A stretch of 64,000 nucleotides of DNA from Catenulispora sp. EB89 (GTDB lineage: Bacteria > Actinomycetota > Actinomycetes > Streptomycetales > Catenulisporaceae). Of the stretch, positions 9,371-18,738 are shown piece by piece (positions within the stretch are counted from its first letter, which is position 1; each line of letters begins with the position of its first letter). The stretch is from contig NZ_JBGCCU010000038.1 of the NCBI RefSeq assembly GCF_041261445.1, positions 32,079 to 96,078 of the forward strand. The letters are read 5' to 3'. The position numbers and the translations under genes are program-made. The notes below the pieces were generated by a model that was given only the letters and a program-made list of their open reading frames with translations, was not told where the DNA came from and searched no databases.

Positions 9371-11563
9371 ATGACGCTCATTCGGTCGATTCCCGGGGCT
9401 CGGGCCTGGGTGGTGACCGCCGGCCGGTCGTGCGCGGTGCTGCGGTTGGACGACCGCGACCGGCTGCTGTCGGCGCATTGGGGACGCGAGTTGGGGCTGG
9501 AGCAGGCCGCGGCGTTGGTCGGGGTCTCGGTTCCGGTGCCCGCCGGCGCGGCGGCGCCCGGGTTCGGGGCCGTCGGGCACGGCGGCGCCTGGCCCTTCGA
9601 GGAGGACGTGGAGGGACCGCTGGAACTGGCGGTCGGCGCGGCGTTCCAGTTCGGGCACGCTCAGCTGGCGGTACGTTTCGCGGACGGGACGCGGGAACTG
9701 GAGTTGGAGTTCGTCTCGGCGCTCATTGAGAACTCTGATACCCCTGATACCGAGGACACGGCCGAGCTCGTCCTGAGCTTCGCCGACCGTCACTATCCAC
9801 TGGCTGTGGAAAGCCGGCACCGGGTTCGCAGGGGCAGCCCGGTGATCGAGCGGCGGCTGGTCCTGCGGCACACGGGATCGGCGGGTGAGGAGCCCATCAG
9901 CATCCTGAGAGCCGACTCCGCGTCGTGGACGCTGCCGCCGCTGGCCGACTACCGGCTGAGCCAGGTGCGCGGCCGGTGGGCCGCCGAAACCCGGCTGCAC
10001 CGGTCCTCGCCTCCGTTCGGCGAAACGCTGCTCACCAGCCGTCGCGGCATCACCGGCCACCACGCGAACCCCTGGGTCATGGTCGACGACGGCACCGCCG
10101 GCGCGACACACGGCCAGGTCTTCGGATGCGCGCTGGCCTGGAGCGGCAGCTGGCAGCTCACGGTCGAGCGCACCTCCGCCGACCGGACCGTCGTCGCGGC
10201 GGGCTTCGGGCCCGACGGCGCGGTGTGGCCGCTGGCCCCCGGCGCGGCGCTGACCACGCCGGTCAGCGCGGGGATCTGGACCGACGGCGGCTTCGACGCG
10301 GCCTCGCAGGCCTGGCACACGTACGTGCTGGACCACGTGCTGCCGCATCCGGAAGAGCTGCGGCCGGTCGTCTACAACTCGTGGGAGGCGACGGGATTCG
10401 ACGTCTCCCTGGAGGGACAGCTGGCGCTGGCCCGGCAGGCCGCGGAGATCGGCGTCGAGCTGTTCGTCATGGACGACGGCTGGTTCGGCTCCCGGACCTC
10501 GGACCGGACCGGCCTGGGGGACTGGTGGCCCAATCCGGACCGCTTCCCCGACGGCCTCGCGCCGCTCGTCAAGGGTGTCCGCGAACTCGGGATGGACTTC
10601 GGGCTGTGGGTCGAGCCGGAGATGGTGAATCCGGACTCCGATCTGTACCGCGAGCATCCCGACTGGGTGCTGCACCAGCCCTTTCGGCAGCGCAGCGAGC
10701 ACCGCAACCAGCTGGTGCTGAACCTGGCGCGGCCGGACGTGGCCGCCTGGGTCCACGAATGGCTGGACCGGCTGGTCGCCGAGAACGACATCGGGTTCCT
10801 GAAGTGGGACATGAACCGGCCGTTCACGGAGGTCGGATGGCCTGAGGCCGGCGCCGGCGGCGGCGATCTCGTCTGGCGGAGGTACGTCGAGAACCTGTAC
10901 GCCTTGCTGGACAAGCTGCGCGCCGACCACCCGGCCCTGCGGATCGAGTCGTGCAGCGGCGGCGGCGGACGGCTCGACGCCGGGATGCTGGCGCGCGTCG
11001 ACCAGGTCTGGACGTCGGACAACACCGACGCGCTGGACCGGCTGGCGATCCAGGAGGGCTTCGCGCAGGTGTACCCGGCGCGGGTGATGTCGGCGTGGGT
11101 GACGGACTCGCCGAACCCGCACACCGGCCGGCGGATCCCGTTGGAGTTCCGGTTCCACGTCGCGATGTCCGGCGTGCTGGGGATCGGCGGCGACCTCGCG
11201 GAGTGGAGCGAGGAGGAACTGGCCACAGCGCGCGAGATGGTGGCCGCCTACAAGCGGATCCGTCCCGTCGTGCAGCACGGCGTGCGATACGCGCACGGCA
11301 ACGCTTCCGGGGACCTGAGCGGCGCCGAGTACGTGGCCGCGGACCGTTCGGAGGCGGTGGTGTTCGTCTACCGGCGCGAGCGGCGCTTCGCGCAGATGGA
11401 GCGGCCGGTGGTGCTGCGCGGCGTCGACGCCGCCGGGCGGTACCGCGACGTCGGCAGCGGGATCGTCCACCACGGCGCGGTGTTGCTGAGCCGGGGACTG
11501 CCGATGGCGCTCGGCGGCGGGGATCCGGTCAGCACGATGGTGCACCTGGTGCGGGAGGGATGA
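9371..11563 (+). CDS. Alpha-galactosidase, GH36
   Basis: A 730-residue cytoplasmic enzyme (no signal peptide) of glycoside hydrolase family 36. The order is an N-terminal beta-sandwich, the barrel entry motif VVYNSWEA, MDDGWFG, then KWDMNR with the nucleophile D480, and SDNTDALDR with the acid/base D550. Length matches family members. It starts 9 bases after the permease stop behind AAAGGGAA. Being intracellular, it probably cleaves alpha-galactosides, or alpha-N-acetylgalactosaminides, imported by the ABC system. Confidence 0.93.
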   Translation: MTLIRSIPGARAWVVTAGRSCAVLRLDDRDRLLSAHWGRELGLEQAAALVGVSVPVPAGAAAPGFGAVGHGGAWPFEEDVEGPLELAVGAAFQFGHAQLAVRFADGTRELELEFVSALIENSDTPDTEDTAELVLSFADRHYPLAVESRHRVRRGSPVIERRLVLRHTGSAGEEPISILRADSASWTLPPLADYRLSQVRGRWAAETRLHRSSPPFGETLLTSRRGITGHHANPWVMVDDGTAGATHGQVFGCALAWSGSWQLTVERTSADRTVVAAGFGPDGAVWPLAPGAALTTPVSAGIWTDGGFDAASQAWHTYVLDHVLPHPEELRPVVYNSWEATGFDVSLEGQLALARQAAEIGVELFVMDDGWFGSRTSDRTGLGDWWPNPDRFPDGLAPLVKGVRELGMDFGLWVEPEMVNPDSDLYREHPDWVLHQPFRQRSEHRNQLVLNLARPDVAAWVHEWLDRLVAENDIGFLKWDMNRPFTEVGWPEAGAGGGDLVWRRYVENLYALLDKLRADHPALRIESCSGGGGRLDAGMLARVDQVWTSDNTDALDRLAIQEGFAQVYPARVMSAWVTDSPNPHTGRRIPLEFRFHVAMSGVLGIGGDLAEWSEEELATAREMVAAYKRIRPVVQHGVRYAHGNASGDLSGAEYVAADRSEAVVFVYRRERRFAQMERPVVLRGVDAAGRYRDVGSGIVHHGAVLLSRGLPMALGGGDPVSTMVHLVREG

Positions 11564-11567
11564 GGGG

Positions 11568-12605
11568 ATGCGCGCGGTACAAGTGGTCGGATTCGGGCGG
11601 CCGGTCGAGGTCGTCGACCGGCCGGAGCCCGTGGTCGAAGGGCCGCAGGACGTGGTCGTCCGCATCGCGGGGGCGGGGATCTGCCGGACCGACCTGCACA
11701 TCGTCGAGGGCGGCCTGGAAGCGGCCTTCCGGCAGCGGTTGCCGCTGACCTTGGGGCACGAGAACGCGGGCTGGGTCGAGGCCGTCGGCGGCGGGGTGTC
11801 GCACCTGGCGGTCGGCGACCCGGTGATCGTGCACCCGGCGGTCACCTGCGGGTTCTGCGACGCCTGCCGCCGCGGCGCCGACATGCACTGCGCGACCTGG
11901 CGCTTCCCCGGCGTCGACGGCTGGCCCGGCGGCTACGCGGAGCTGATGCGCACCTCGGCGCGCGCGGTGGTGAAGCTGGCACCCGAGGCGTCCCCGGCCT
12001 GCCTGGCGCCGTTCGCCGACGCGGGGCTGACGGCGATGCACGCGGTGCAGCGGCTGATGCCGTTCGCCGGCGTCGGGACGACAGTGGTCTGTCTCGGCTC
12101 CGGCGGCGTGGGGCAGATCGCGGTGCAGCTGTTGAGGATCCTGACGCCGGCCCGCGTGGTCGTCGTGGAGCCGGACGAGGCGCGCGCTCAGACCGCCCGC
12201 GAACTGGGAGCCGACCAAGTCATCGCCCTCCCCGCCGAAGCAGCCGCCGACGCCGTCCTCGACCTGACCGCCGGCCGCGGTGCCCAGGCGGTGCTCGACC
12301 TGGTCGGCGAGGGCGACGTTCCGCAGCAGGCACTGCGGATGCTCGCGAAGGGCGCCGTCTACTCGATCGTCGGCTACGGCGGCGGTGCGCGCATCGAGCA
12401 CCTGGACATGATCAACAGGGAGCTGACCATCCTTGGCAACCAGATCGGCACGCACGCGGAACTCGGCGAGCTGATGGCCCTGGCCGCCGCCGGACGCGTG
12501 ACGCTGGGCACGGAGACGTTCCCGTTGGAGGCGGCGGCCGAGGCGATGGCGGCGGTGGCCGCCGGACGCGTCGGCGGCCGGGCGGTCCTGGTGCCGGGAG
12601 CCTAG
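11568..12605 (+). CDS. Zinc-dependent alcohol/polyol dehydrogenase (MDR family)
   Basis: A 345-residue medium-chain dehydrogenase. Catalytic zinc ligands are C39 and H64-E65 (GHEN), and the structural zinc set is C94, C97, C100 and C108. The NAD-binding motif GSGGVG follows at about residue 178. It begins 4 bases after the alpha-galactosidase stop and ends the operon. Family members oxidise sugar alcohols, galactose or fucose-type sugars and simple alcohols. In this setting a step in catabolism of the released sugar is likely, but the exact substrate is unknown. Confidence 0.88.
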   Translation: MRAVQVVGFGRPVEVVDRPEPVVEGPQDVVVRIAGAGICRTDLHIVEGGLEAAFRQRLPLTLGHENAGWVEAVGGGVSHLAVGDPVIVHPAVTCGFCDACRRGADMHCATWRFPGVDGWPGGYAELMRTSARAVVKLAPEASPACLAPFADAGLTAMHAVQRLMPFAGVGTTVVCLGSGGVGQIAVQLLRILTPARVVVVEPDEARAQTARELGADQVIALPAEAAADAVLDLTAGRGAQAVLDLVGEGDVPQQALRMLAKGAVYSIVGYGGGARIEHLDMINRELTILGNQIGTHAELGELMALAAAGRVTLGTETFPLEAAAEAMAAVAAGRVGGRAVLVPGA

Positions 12606-12782
12606 ACGGAAATACGCCAATAGTCGTGCATCCACTGAGGTCAGTCCCATGATCGGCGTAGCCCGCACTACTCGTGTCGGCGGATCTTAAAGGAGGGTCC
12701 TGAGACCTAATCTCAGCCTGCACGTCGCTAGTCCTTCGGCCGTCCACCGCGCCGGGGCGACGGTGCGCATGGAGGGGAACCA

Positions 12783-14801
12783 ATGAGGTCTGTGTTCACG
12801 GGGGCCCGGCGGATAGCTGGCGCGGGTCTGGCCGCCGCCGCGGTGCTGTCCGGCGGCCTCACCGCCGTCACGGCGCACGCCGCCGTCTCGACGGTGCAGG
12901 ACGGTCCGATCTTCTACAAGTCCTTCCAGACGATGAGCTGGCAAGGCACGCTGTACGCGGTCAACCCCGACGGCACCGGCCGGCACGCGGTGAAGCTGAC
13001 CGGCACCGGGTACGACCCGAATACCTCGGCGATGGGTACCGTGCGCGTCAGCCCGGACGGGAGCAAGCTGGCCTTCGACAGCCAGGACGGCCGGATCTAC
13101 GAGGCCAATGCCGACGGCACCGACGTGCACCCGCTGACCGCCGCCGCGCCGAAGGGCAAGGACGGCCGCAGCACCTGGACGGACAAGGGCCCGGCATGGT
13201 CCCCGGACGGCAAGACCGTGTACTTCTCCCGCGAGGACGACACTGTCACGCCGCTGACCTATGCCATCGAGTCGGTCCAGGTGTCCGCCGCGCCCGGTTC
13301 GGAGGCGCCGTTCGCCGGCCTGTCCGGAACCTACGTCAGCATCGCGTCGAACGGCGACCTGGCCTACCTGACCGGGACGAGTGAGATCGTCGCGGACTCC
13401 ACCGGCCACACGCTGACCACGATCGACGGCACCACCTTCGGCGAGCAGGCCTCCGGGGTCCTGTCCCCGGACGGGACCAAGCTGGCCGTGGTGATGGACA
13501 GCGGCCCCGCGGACCCGAAGAGCGGGATGGTCCCCACCGACCTCTACATCGCCGACTCGGCCTCCGGCTGGAAGCTGACGAAGATCACCGCGGCGGGCAA
13601 CGTCTCGCCGTGGCTCGCCCCGACCTGGTCGCCGGACGGCACGAAGATCGCCTACTCGACCGGCGCCGTGGACCTGCCGATCACCGGCCAGGCGACGCCG
13701 ATGACCCTGCACGTGCAGGCCCCGACCGCCGGCGCGGCGGCGAGCAGCGTCGTCACCGACCCGATGAACACCATCTCCTGGCAGAACGGCGCGCTGATCC
13801 CGGTCCCGGTCACCACGCCGCCGCCCGCGGCCTGGCCGGTCGCCACCCGCCTCGGCGGCGCGGACCGGGTCGGCACCGCGATCGCGGTCGCGGACGCCGC
13901 CTACGGCCCGCAGAGCAAGTCGCTGAACAAGGCGAAGGTCGCCGTGCTGTCGCGGGACGACAACTACGCGGACGCCTTGTCCGGCAACGCGCTGGCCGCG
14001 CAGAAGGGCGGACCGCTGCTGCTGACCGGCACCACGGGCCTGGACACCCGGGTCGCCGGCGAGCTGAAGAAGATCCTGCCCGCCGGCTCGCCGGTGTACG
14101 TCCTCGGCGGCGAGGCCGCGCTGAGCCCGCAGGTCGTGAAGGACCTGACGGCGCTGCACTACTCGGTCTCCCGGCTGTCCGGCCCGACCCGCTTCGACAC
14201 CTCGGTCGCGGTGGCCAAGGCGGTGTCGGCGCACCCGCACACCGTGCTGGTCGCGACCGGCCTGAACGCCCCCGACGCCCTGGCCGCCGGCGCGGCCGCG
14301 GCGCAGGACCCGGCCGGCGGCGTGGTGCTGCTGTCGCAGGACGGCGTCCTGCCGGCGGCGACCAAGGCCTACCTGGCCACCGTGAACCCGGCCACCACCG
14401 CGCTCTACGGCGTGGGCCGCCAGGGCGTCGCGGCCCTGAAGACCCTGCCGTCCCTGGCCGCGCACGTCACCCCGCTGGCCGGCGGCGACCGCTACGCGAC
14501 CGACCTCGCGGTGGCCTCGAACACCACCCTGTTCCCGAAGGTCACCGCAATCGGCGTGGCCACCGGCCGCACCTGGCCCGACGCCCTGTCCGGCGGCGCG
14601 TTCATCGCCACCGAGCACGGCCCGCTGCTGCTGGTCGACGGCCCGAACGTGCCGCCCGGCGTGGCGGCGTGGGCGAAGGCCCACGGCGCGCAGCTGACCG
14701 GCCTGACGGTCTTCGGCGGCGTCAACGCGGTGCCGGGCAGCGCCGCGAAGGGCGTGGCTTCGGACGCCTGGGGCGCTGCTTGGACGAACGCCCTGCAGTA
14801 G
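12783..14801 (+). CDS. Secreted PD40 beta-propeller / CWB2 cell-wall-binding protein
   Basis: A 672-residue exported protein. A Sec-type signal ends near AHAAV (about residue 35). Residues about 40-330 carry TolB/PD40-like blades (SPDGSKLAF, WSPDGKTVYF, WSPDGTKIAY). Residues about 350-665 hold three CWB2 (PF04122) repeats, each with the R-x-x-G-x-x-R start (RLGGADRVGTA, RLSGPTRFDTS, LAGGDRYATD) and a later P/ADALS(G) strand. CWB2 repeats anchor proteins to cell-wall polymers, so this is probably a wall-attached sensor or scaffold. The leader contains an AAAGGAGGG sequence and a small CTGAGA/TCTCAG hairpin at 12700-12716. A related gene lies at 37979-40126. Confidence 0.88.
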   Translation: MRSVFTGARRIAGAGLAAAAVLSGGLTAVTAHAAVSTVQDGPIFYKSFQTMSWQGTLYAVNPDGTGRHAVKLTGTGYDPNTSAMGTVRVSPDGSKLAFDSQDGRIYEANADGTDVHPLTAAAPKGKDGRSTWTDKGPAWSPDGKTVYFSREDDTVTPLTYAIESVQVSAAPGSEAPFAGLSGTYVSIASNGDLAYLTGTSEIVADSTGHTLTTIDGTTFGEQASGVLSPDGTKLAVVMDSGPADPKSGMVPTDLYIADSASGWKLTKITAAGNVSPWLAPTWSPDGTKIAYSTGAVDLPITGQATPMTLHVQAPTAGAAASSVVTDPMNTISWQNGALIPVPVTTPPPAAWPVATRLGGADRVGTAIAVADAAYGPQSKSLNKAKVAVLSRDDNYADALSGNALAAQKGGPLLLTGTTGLDTRVAGELKKILPAGSPVYVLGGEAALSPQVVKDLTALHYSVSRLSGPTRFDTSVAVAKAVSAHPHTVLVATGLNAPDALAAGAAAAQDPAGGVVLLSQDGVLPAATKAYLATVNPATTALYGVGRQGVAALKTLPSLAAHVTPLAGGDRYATDLAVASNTTLFPKVTAIGVATGRTWPDALSGGAFIATEHGPLLLVDGPNVPPGVAAWAKAHGAQLTGLTVFGGVNAVPGSAAKGVASDAWGAAWTNALQ

Positions 14802-14848
14802 GGAGAGGGCGGCTGTGACAGGCCGCTTTGACAGACTGCTGTGATGGT

Positions 14849-14881
14849 CGCGCCACGCCGGGATGGTTCCGGCGTGGCGCG
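14849..14881. terminator. Convergent hairpin terminator
   Basis: A perfect 13-base-pair inverted repeat (CGCGCCACGCCGG, 7-base loop, CCGGCGTGGCGCG) lies between the convergent CWB2 gene and purC. It lacks a T run in either direction, as is common in actinomycetes, and could stop transcription from both sides. Confidence 0.75.
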
Positions 14882-14989
14882 TGCTGCGCGTCGCGGGTCG
14901 ATGTCAGGGCTGTTGTGGTTCGAAGGTGAGGCCTGTTCAGGTGACGAAGCCTCTTCGCCGAATGCGTCCCCGGCTGCGAGCCACGGCGC

Positions 14990-15976
14990 CTAGAAGAGCT
15001 CGGGGGACTCCCGGGCCAGCGCCTCGCGGATGCGGGCGCGGACCGAGAGCGCCGGGTCCGGGCGCTCGAAGGTCTGGCCGGTCACCCGTTCAAAGAGCGC
15101 GATGTACTTGTTGCTGAACTCGATGACGGTGTCGTCCGGGATCGGCGGGATCGGCTCGGTGTAGGGGTCGCATCGGCTGGTGATCCAGAGCCGGAGGAAT
15201 TCCTTGTCGAGGCTGTCCGGCTCCTCGCCGGCTGCGAACCGATCCTCGTAGGAGTCTGCGATCCAGTAGCGGCTGGAGTCAGGGGTGTGGATCTCGTCGG
15301 CGACGACCACGATTCCGTCCTCATCGAGACCGAACTCGTACTTGGTGTCCACCAGGATCAGGCCCTTCTCCGCTGCGACCTGCCGGCCGCGGGCGAACAG
15401 CGCCAGGCTCTTGCGCGCCATCTCGTGCCACTGCTCGGTGGTGACGAGCTGGGCGCTGAGGATCTCGGCCTCGGTGGTCGGCACGTCGTGACCGCCCTGG
15501 GACGACTTCGTCGTCGGGGTGATGACCGGCTCGGGGAGGGGTTGGTTCTTCTTCATCCCCTCGGGGAAGCGGTGACCGTAGAGCCCTCGCTCGCCGCGGG
15601 CGTACATCGGCCAGGGGCTGGTGTTGGTGGACCCCGTGAGGTAGGCGCGCACCACCATCTCCACGGGCAGCATGTGGAGGTCCTTCACCAGGACCACATT
15701 GGGGTCGGGGTAGGACAGCACGTGGTTGGGACACACGTCCGCGGTGACGTCGAACCAGTACCGCGCGGTCTGGGTGAGCACCTGGCCCTTGTGCGGGATC
15801 GCGGCCAGAACGTGGTCGAACGCGGACTGCCGGTCGGTCGAGATCAGCAGTCGGCGTCGGCCGGGCAACTGGTAGGCATCACGAACCTTGTTGCGATAGA
15901 ACCCGGGCACGCCTTCGAACTCGGCATCTGTCAAGCAGTGAGCGATCATGCGGGCGTTGTCGGTGGAGTCTGCCAT
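14990..15976 (-). CDS. purC: SAICAR synthetase
   Basis: A 328-residue phosphoribosylaminoimidazole-succinocarboxamide synthase, an ATP-dependent step of purine synthesis. Visible family segments include KVRDAY, STDRQSAFD, VVRAYLTGST, LVDTKYEFG and the substrate/ATP segment DEIHTPDSSRYW. I chose the ATG at 15976, preceded by GAAGG; in-frame starts at 16018 and 16063 would add a non-conserved leader. It stands alone rather than in a pur operon. The peroxidase gene upstream ends 121 bases away, with a weak hairpin (CGCCTT/AAGGCG) between. Confidence 0.95.
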   Translation of the reverse strand: MADSTDNARMIAHCLTDAEFEGVPGFYRNKVRDAYQLPGRRRLLISTDRQSAFDHVLAAIPHKGQVLTQTARYWFDVTADVCPNHVLSYPDPNVVLVKDLHMLPVEMVVRAYLTGSTNTSPWPMYARGERGLYGHRFPEGMKKNQPLPEPVITPTTKSSQGGHDVPTTEAEILSAQLVTTEQWHEMARKSLALFARGRQVAAEKGLILVDTKYEFGLDEDGIVVVADEIHTPDSSRYWIADSYEDRFAAGEEPDSLDKEFLRLWITSRCDPYTEPIPPIPDDTVIEFSNKYIALFERVTGQTFERPDPALSVRARIREALARESPELF

Positions 15977-16097
15977 CGGGCTGCCTTCGGGTAGGCGGTC
16001 TGTCGGACTGCCGATCATGCTACTGACGCCTTTTTCGTTGAAGGCGCCTGATCGACGTCGCATACCGACCCGCCAAGGCCAATAGCCGCGTTCTGCC

Positions 16098-17318
16098 CTA
16101 GCCGAACAGCGTCGACGCCAGCGGATGCGTCCGGTCGAAGCCCGGCAGGATCAGGAACGTCGCGCTCGCGGTGGTCGTGGTGAACGCCAGCAGCGCGTCG
16201 GAGGCGTCCATGTGCGTGAGCGTGGCGGTGAACGTCCGCAGGTCGTTCTGGAAGCTGATGAACAGCAGGCCGGGGCTCGGATCGTCGATGCTGTACGAGC
16301 GCCGCAGCATGAGCCCGACGCCGACCACGTCGGCGTGCGCGCGGCGCGCGTGCGCGTCGGCCGGGATGAGGTAGCGGCCGTCGGGGGTCTTGGCGCCGAG
16401 GTCGGGGTTCGTCGCGATGGTGCCGCCGGAGAGTGGGACGCCGGTGGCGCGTTGTCGGCCGAAGACCGCTTCCTGGTCCGGGACGGACAGCTTGGCGAAC
16501 TTCTGCAGATCCAGTTCCATTCGCCGGACGACCGCGATGGTGCCGCCGAGGACCTGCGCCGGAGCGGCCAGCCACAGATCGTTGTGCTGCTCCGGGGTCG
16601 TGGTCGGGCCGATGATGCCGTCGAGGAAGCCGAGCAGGTTCCGCGGCGCGGTCCGCCCCGGAGCCACCGGAGTGTTCGGTCCGCGGCGCGCGGACTGCCG
16701 CCAGCGTTCGGTGACGCGTGCACCGGCCTGGTCCAACAGCGCGGCGGCGGCGACCGGCAGGACCAACGCGTCGCTCGCGCAGAGCTGGATCAGCAGGTCT
16801 CCGCCGCGTGCCTGCGGTGCGATCTGCTCGCGGGAGAACTGCGGGAGGTCGGTTGTGCCGGGCAGTGTGACGCCGGCCGTCTTCGCCGCCGGTGTCTTCT
16901 GCACGATGCGAGGCCCGATGCCGATCGTGATCGTCAGGTCGCCCGGCGGAAGTCCCAGCAATCGCGGCTCGGTTCCCGCCGTGAGGGCGAGCACGATCTG
17001 GCCGAGTTCGGCGAGCAGCGGGCCCGGCGCGGCCGTATCGTCGATGTCTGCGACGACCGCCAGCAGGTTGGGCTGCGCGGGCTGCGGAATGATGACGCCC
17101 GCCTGGTACCGTCCGGTCGGCGGCACCGGGGTGTCGGCCGCAGCCCCGGTCGAGGTCCCGGTCGACGTTGCCGTCGAAGTCGCGGCCGCCGCGCTCCGTG
17201 GCTGCTCAGACGCCTGCTCGGAATGCGAATCGCATCCCGCGGCGCCACCGGCGGCCATCACGGCGCCGGCTGTACCGAGGAACACGCGGCGGGTCGGCTG
17301 CGGGTCGGCTCGGCGCAC
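16098..17318 (-). CDS. Dye-decolorising (DyP) heme peroxidase, Tat lipoprotein
   Basis: A 406-residue exported peroxidase. The N-terminus has a twin-arginine motif (R10-R11 in TRRVFLG) followed by a lipobox ending at C29 (AAGC), so it is probably folded with heme in the cytoplasm, exported by Tat and then lipidated. The DyP signature GFLDG is at 230-234 with catalytic D233, and the probable heme-ligand histidine is H323 in the segment ADAHARRAH. Such enzymes oxidise dyes and phenols or take part in iron release from heme. It is not beside EfeO/EfeU-type genes. It is divergent from the beta-helix lipoprotein gene. Confidence 0.93.
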   Translation of the reverse strand: MRRADPQPTRRVFLGTAGAVMAAGGAAGCDSHSEQASEQPRSAAAATSTATSTGTSTGAAADTPVPPTGRYQAGVIIPQPAQPNLLAVVADIDDTAAPGPLLAELGQIVLALTAGTEPRLLGLPPGDLTITIGIGPRIVQKTPAAKTAGVTLPGTTDLPQFSREQIAPQARGGDLLIQLCASDALVLPVAAAALLDQAGARVTERWRQSARRGPNTPVAPGRTAPRNLLGFLDGIIGPTTTPEQHNDLWLAAPAQVLGGTIAVVRRMELDLQKFAKLSVPDQEAVFGRQRATGVPLSGGTIATNPDLGAKTPDGRYLIPADAHARRAHADVVGVGLMLRRSYSIDDPSPGLLFISFQNDLRTFTATLTHMDASDALLAFTTTTASATFLILPGFDRTHPLASTLFG

Positions 17319-17379
17319 ATCGTAGAGAGTGCCACAAGGTGACGCCCTTTAGTGAATCCGAGTCCTGAATCACCCGTAC

Positions 17380-18738
17380 ATGTCAAACTGTGCCATGCCG
17401 CATTTGGGTTCTCGCGTGTGCGCGATACTGGGTGTCCTGACGTTGCCAATAGCTGGTTGCAGCAGTGGCGGTTCGAGCCACTCGTCCAGTCAAGGCAAAC
17501 GCCCGGCTGGAACCTCCGTGACAATCCACGTTCCCGCCGACGCCCCGACCATCTCGGACGCCGTGGCCCTGGCGAAACCTGGCGATCTCGTGCTGGTCGC
17601 CCCGGGTGTCTACCACGAGATGGTGAAGATCAAGACGCCCCGGATCACGCTGCGCGGCGAATCGCGGGACAAGGTGGTCATCGACGGCCGGTTGCAGCAG
17701 CCCGACGGCGTCGTGGTCACCGCGCCGGGCGTGGCGGTGGAGAACCTGACGGTGCAGGACAACACCCAGAACGGGATCCTGGTCACCGGCTCGGCGAAGG
17801 CCGCCGCCGGCCAGACCGGGTCGGGCGGCGACTACGACACCGGCAGCGAGCCGGTCACGTTCCTCGACTCGTTCCTCGTTTCCTACGTTACCTCGACCCG
17901 CAACGGCCTCTACGGCATCTACGCGTTCTCGGCGCAGAACGGCGTCATCGAGCACTCATATACCTCCGGCGGCGCCGACTCGGGAATCTACGTCGGGCAG
18001 TGCAAGCCGTGCCACATCGTGGTGCGGGACGACATCGCCGAGCTCAACGCGGTCGGCTACGAGGGCACCAACGCCAGCACCGACATGTACGTCGTCGGCA
18101 ACCGCCTGGTCGGCAACCGGGTCGGCCTGACCACGGACTCCGACCACCAGGAGAAGCTGCTGCCGCAGCAGGGCGCGGTCGTGGCCGGCAACCTGGTCGC
18201 GGCCAATCAGCAGTCTGCGACGCCGGAACAGGCCGACGGCGGCTGGGGCATCGGCATCGGCATCGACGGCGGCAGCTCCAACCAGTTCGTCCACAACCGC
18301 GTCACCGGCAACACCGACGCCGGCGTGGTGATCACCGCGACCCAGGACATCCCGCCGGACGACAACCAGATCCTGGACAACACCTTCTCCGGCAACGGGA
18401 TCGACCTCGGCTGGACGTTCCCGAACGCGACCGCCGGCCACGGCAACTGCGTGCGCGGCGCGGGCCTGCGCACGGTCCCCAGCGGCCTCGGCGCGAGCGC
18501 GGCCTGCCCGGCCGCGCACCAGACGGCGTCGCCGTCCGGGACGTGGACCGCGCCGACCCCGCCAGCCGGGATCCCGTTCAGCACCGTGGCCGTGCCGCCG
18601 GTGCAGCCGCAGTTCCCGAACGCCGCGGGGGCGCCGGCCACCGTGGTCCCGGCCGTGCCGGCGGTGCCGGACACGGCGGGCGTCCAGGTGCCGACGGCTT
18701 CGCTGCTGGCGGCTACTGCCCTGGTGCAGACGTCGTGA
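17380..18738 (+). CDS. Secreted right-handed beta-helix lipoprotein
   Basis: A 452-residue exported protein with a lipobox (IAGC) at about residue 27. The following 330 residues have the repeating short-strand pattern of parallel beta-helix proteins, with many N, G and V turns such as VENLTVQDN, NRLVGNRVG and NQILDNTFSGNG. PbH1 folds occur in pectate lyases and in structural or adhesive surface proteins. No catalytic set is recognisable, so activity is unassigned. ATG at 17380 or 17395 could start it; neither has a strong ribosome site. The last 26 bases overlap the end of the opposite-strand gene. Confidence 0.8.
   Translation: MSNCAMPHLGSRVCAILGVLTLPIAGCSSGGSSHSSSQGKRPAGTSVTIHVPADAPTISDAVALAKPGDLVLVAPGVYHEMVKIKTPRITLRGESRDKVVIDGRLQQPDGVVVTAPGVAVENLTVQDNTQNGILVTGSAKAAAGQTGSGGDYDTGSEPVTFLDSFLVSYVTSTRNGLYGIYAFSAQNGVIEHSYTSGGADSGIYVGQCKPCHIVVRDDIAELNAVGYEGTNASTDMYVVGNRLVGNRVGLTTDSDHQEKLLPQQGAVVAGNLVAANQQSATPEQADGGWGIGIGIDGGSSNQFVHNRVTGNTDAGVVITATQDIPPDDNQILDNTFSGNGIDLGWTFPNATAGHGNCVRGAGLRTVPSGLGASAACPAAHQTASPSGTWTAPTPPAGIPFSTVAVPPVQPQFPNAAGAPATVVPAVPAVPDTAGVQVPTASLLAATALVQTS

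Noticed and set aside
8285..11884. A 1199-codon open frame on the minus strand
   Set aside because: It lies opposite two permeases, the GH36 enzyme and the dehydrogenase, all with clear motifs. Long antisense frames are expected in very GC-rich DNA, and its translation is rich in R, P, H and Q with no domain pattern.
12606..12782. Possible riboswitch in the leader of the CWB2 gene
   Set aside because: Cell-wall genes of actinomycetes are often under c-di-AMP riboswitches, but I could not find the conserved ydaO-type segments. Only a 6-base-pair hairpin is visible.
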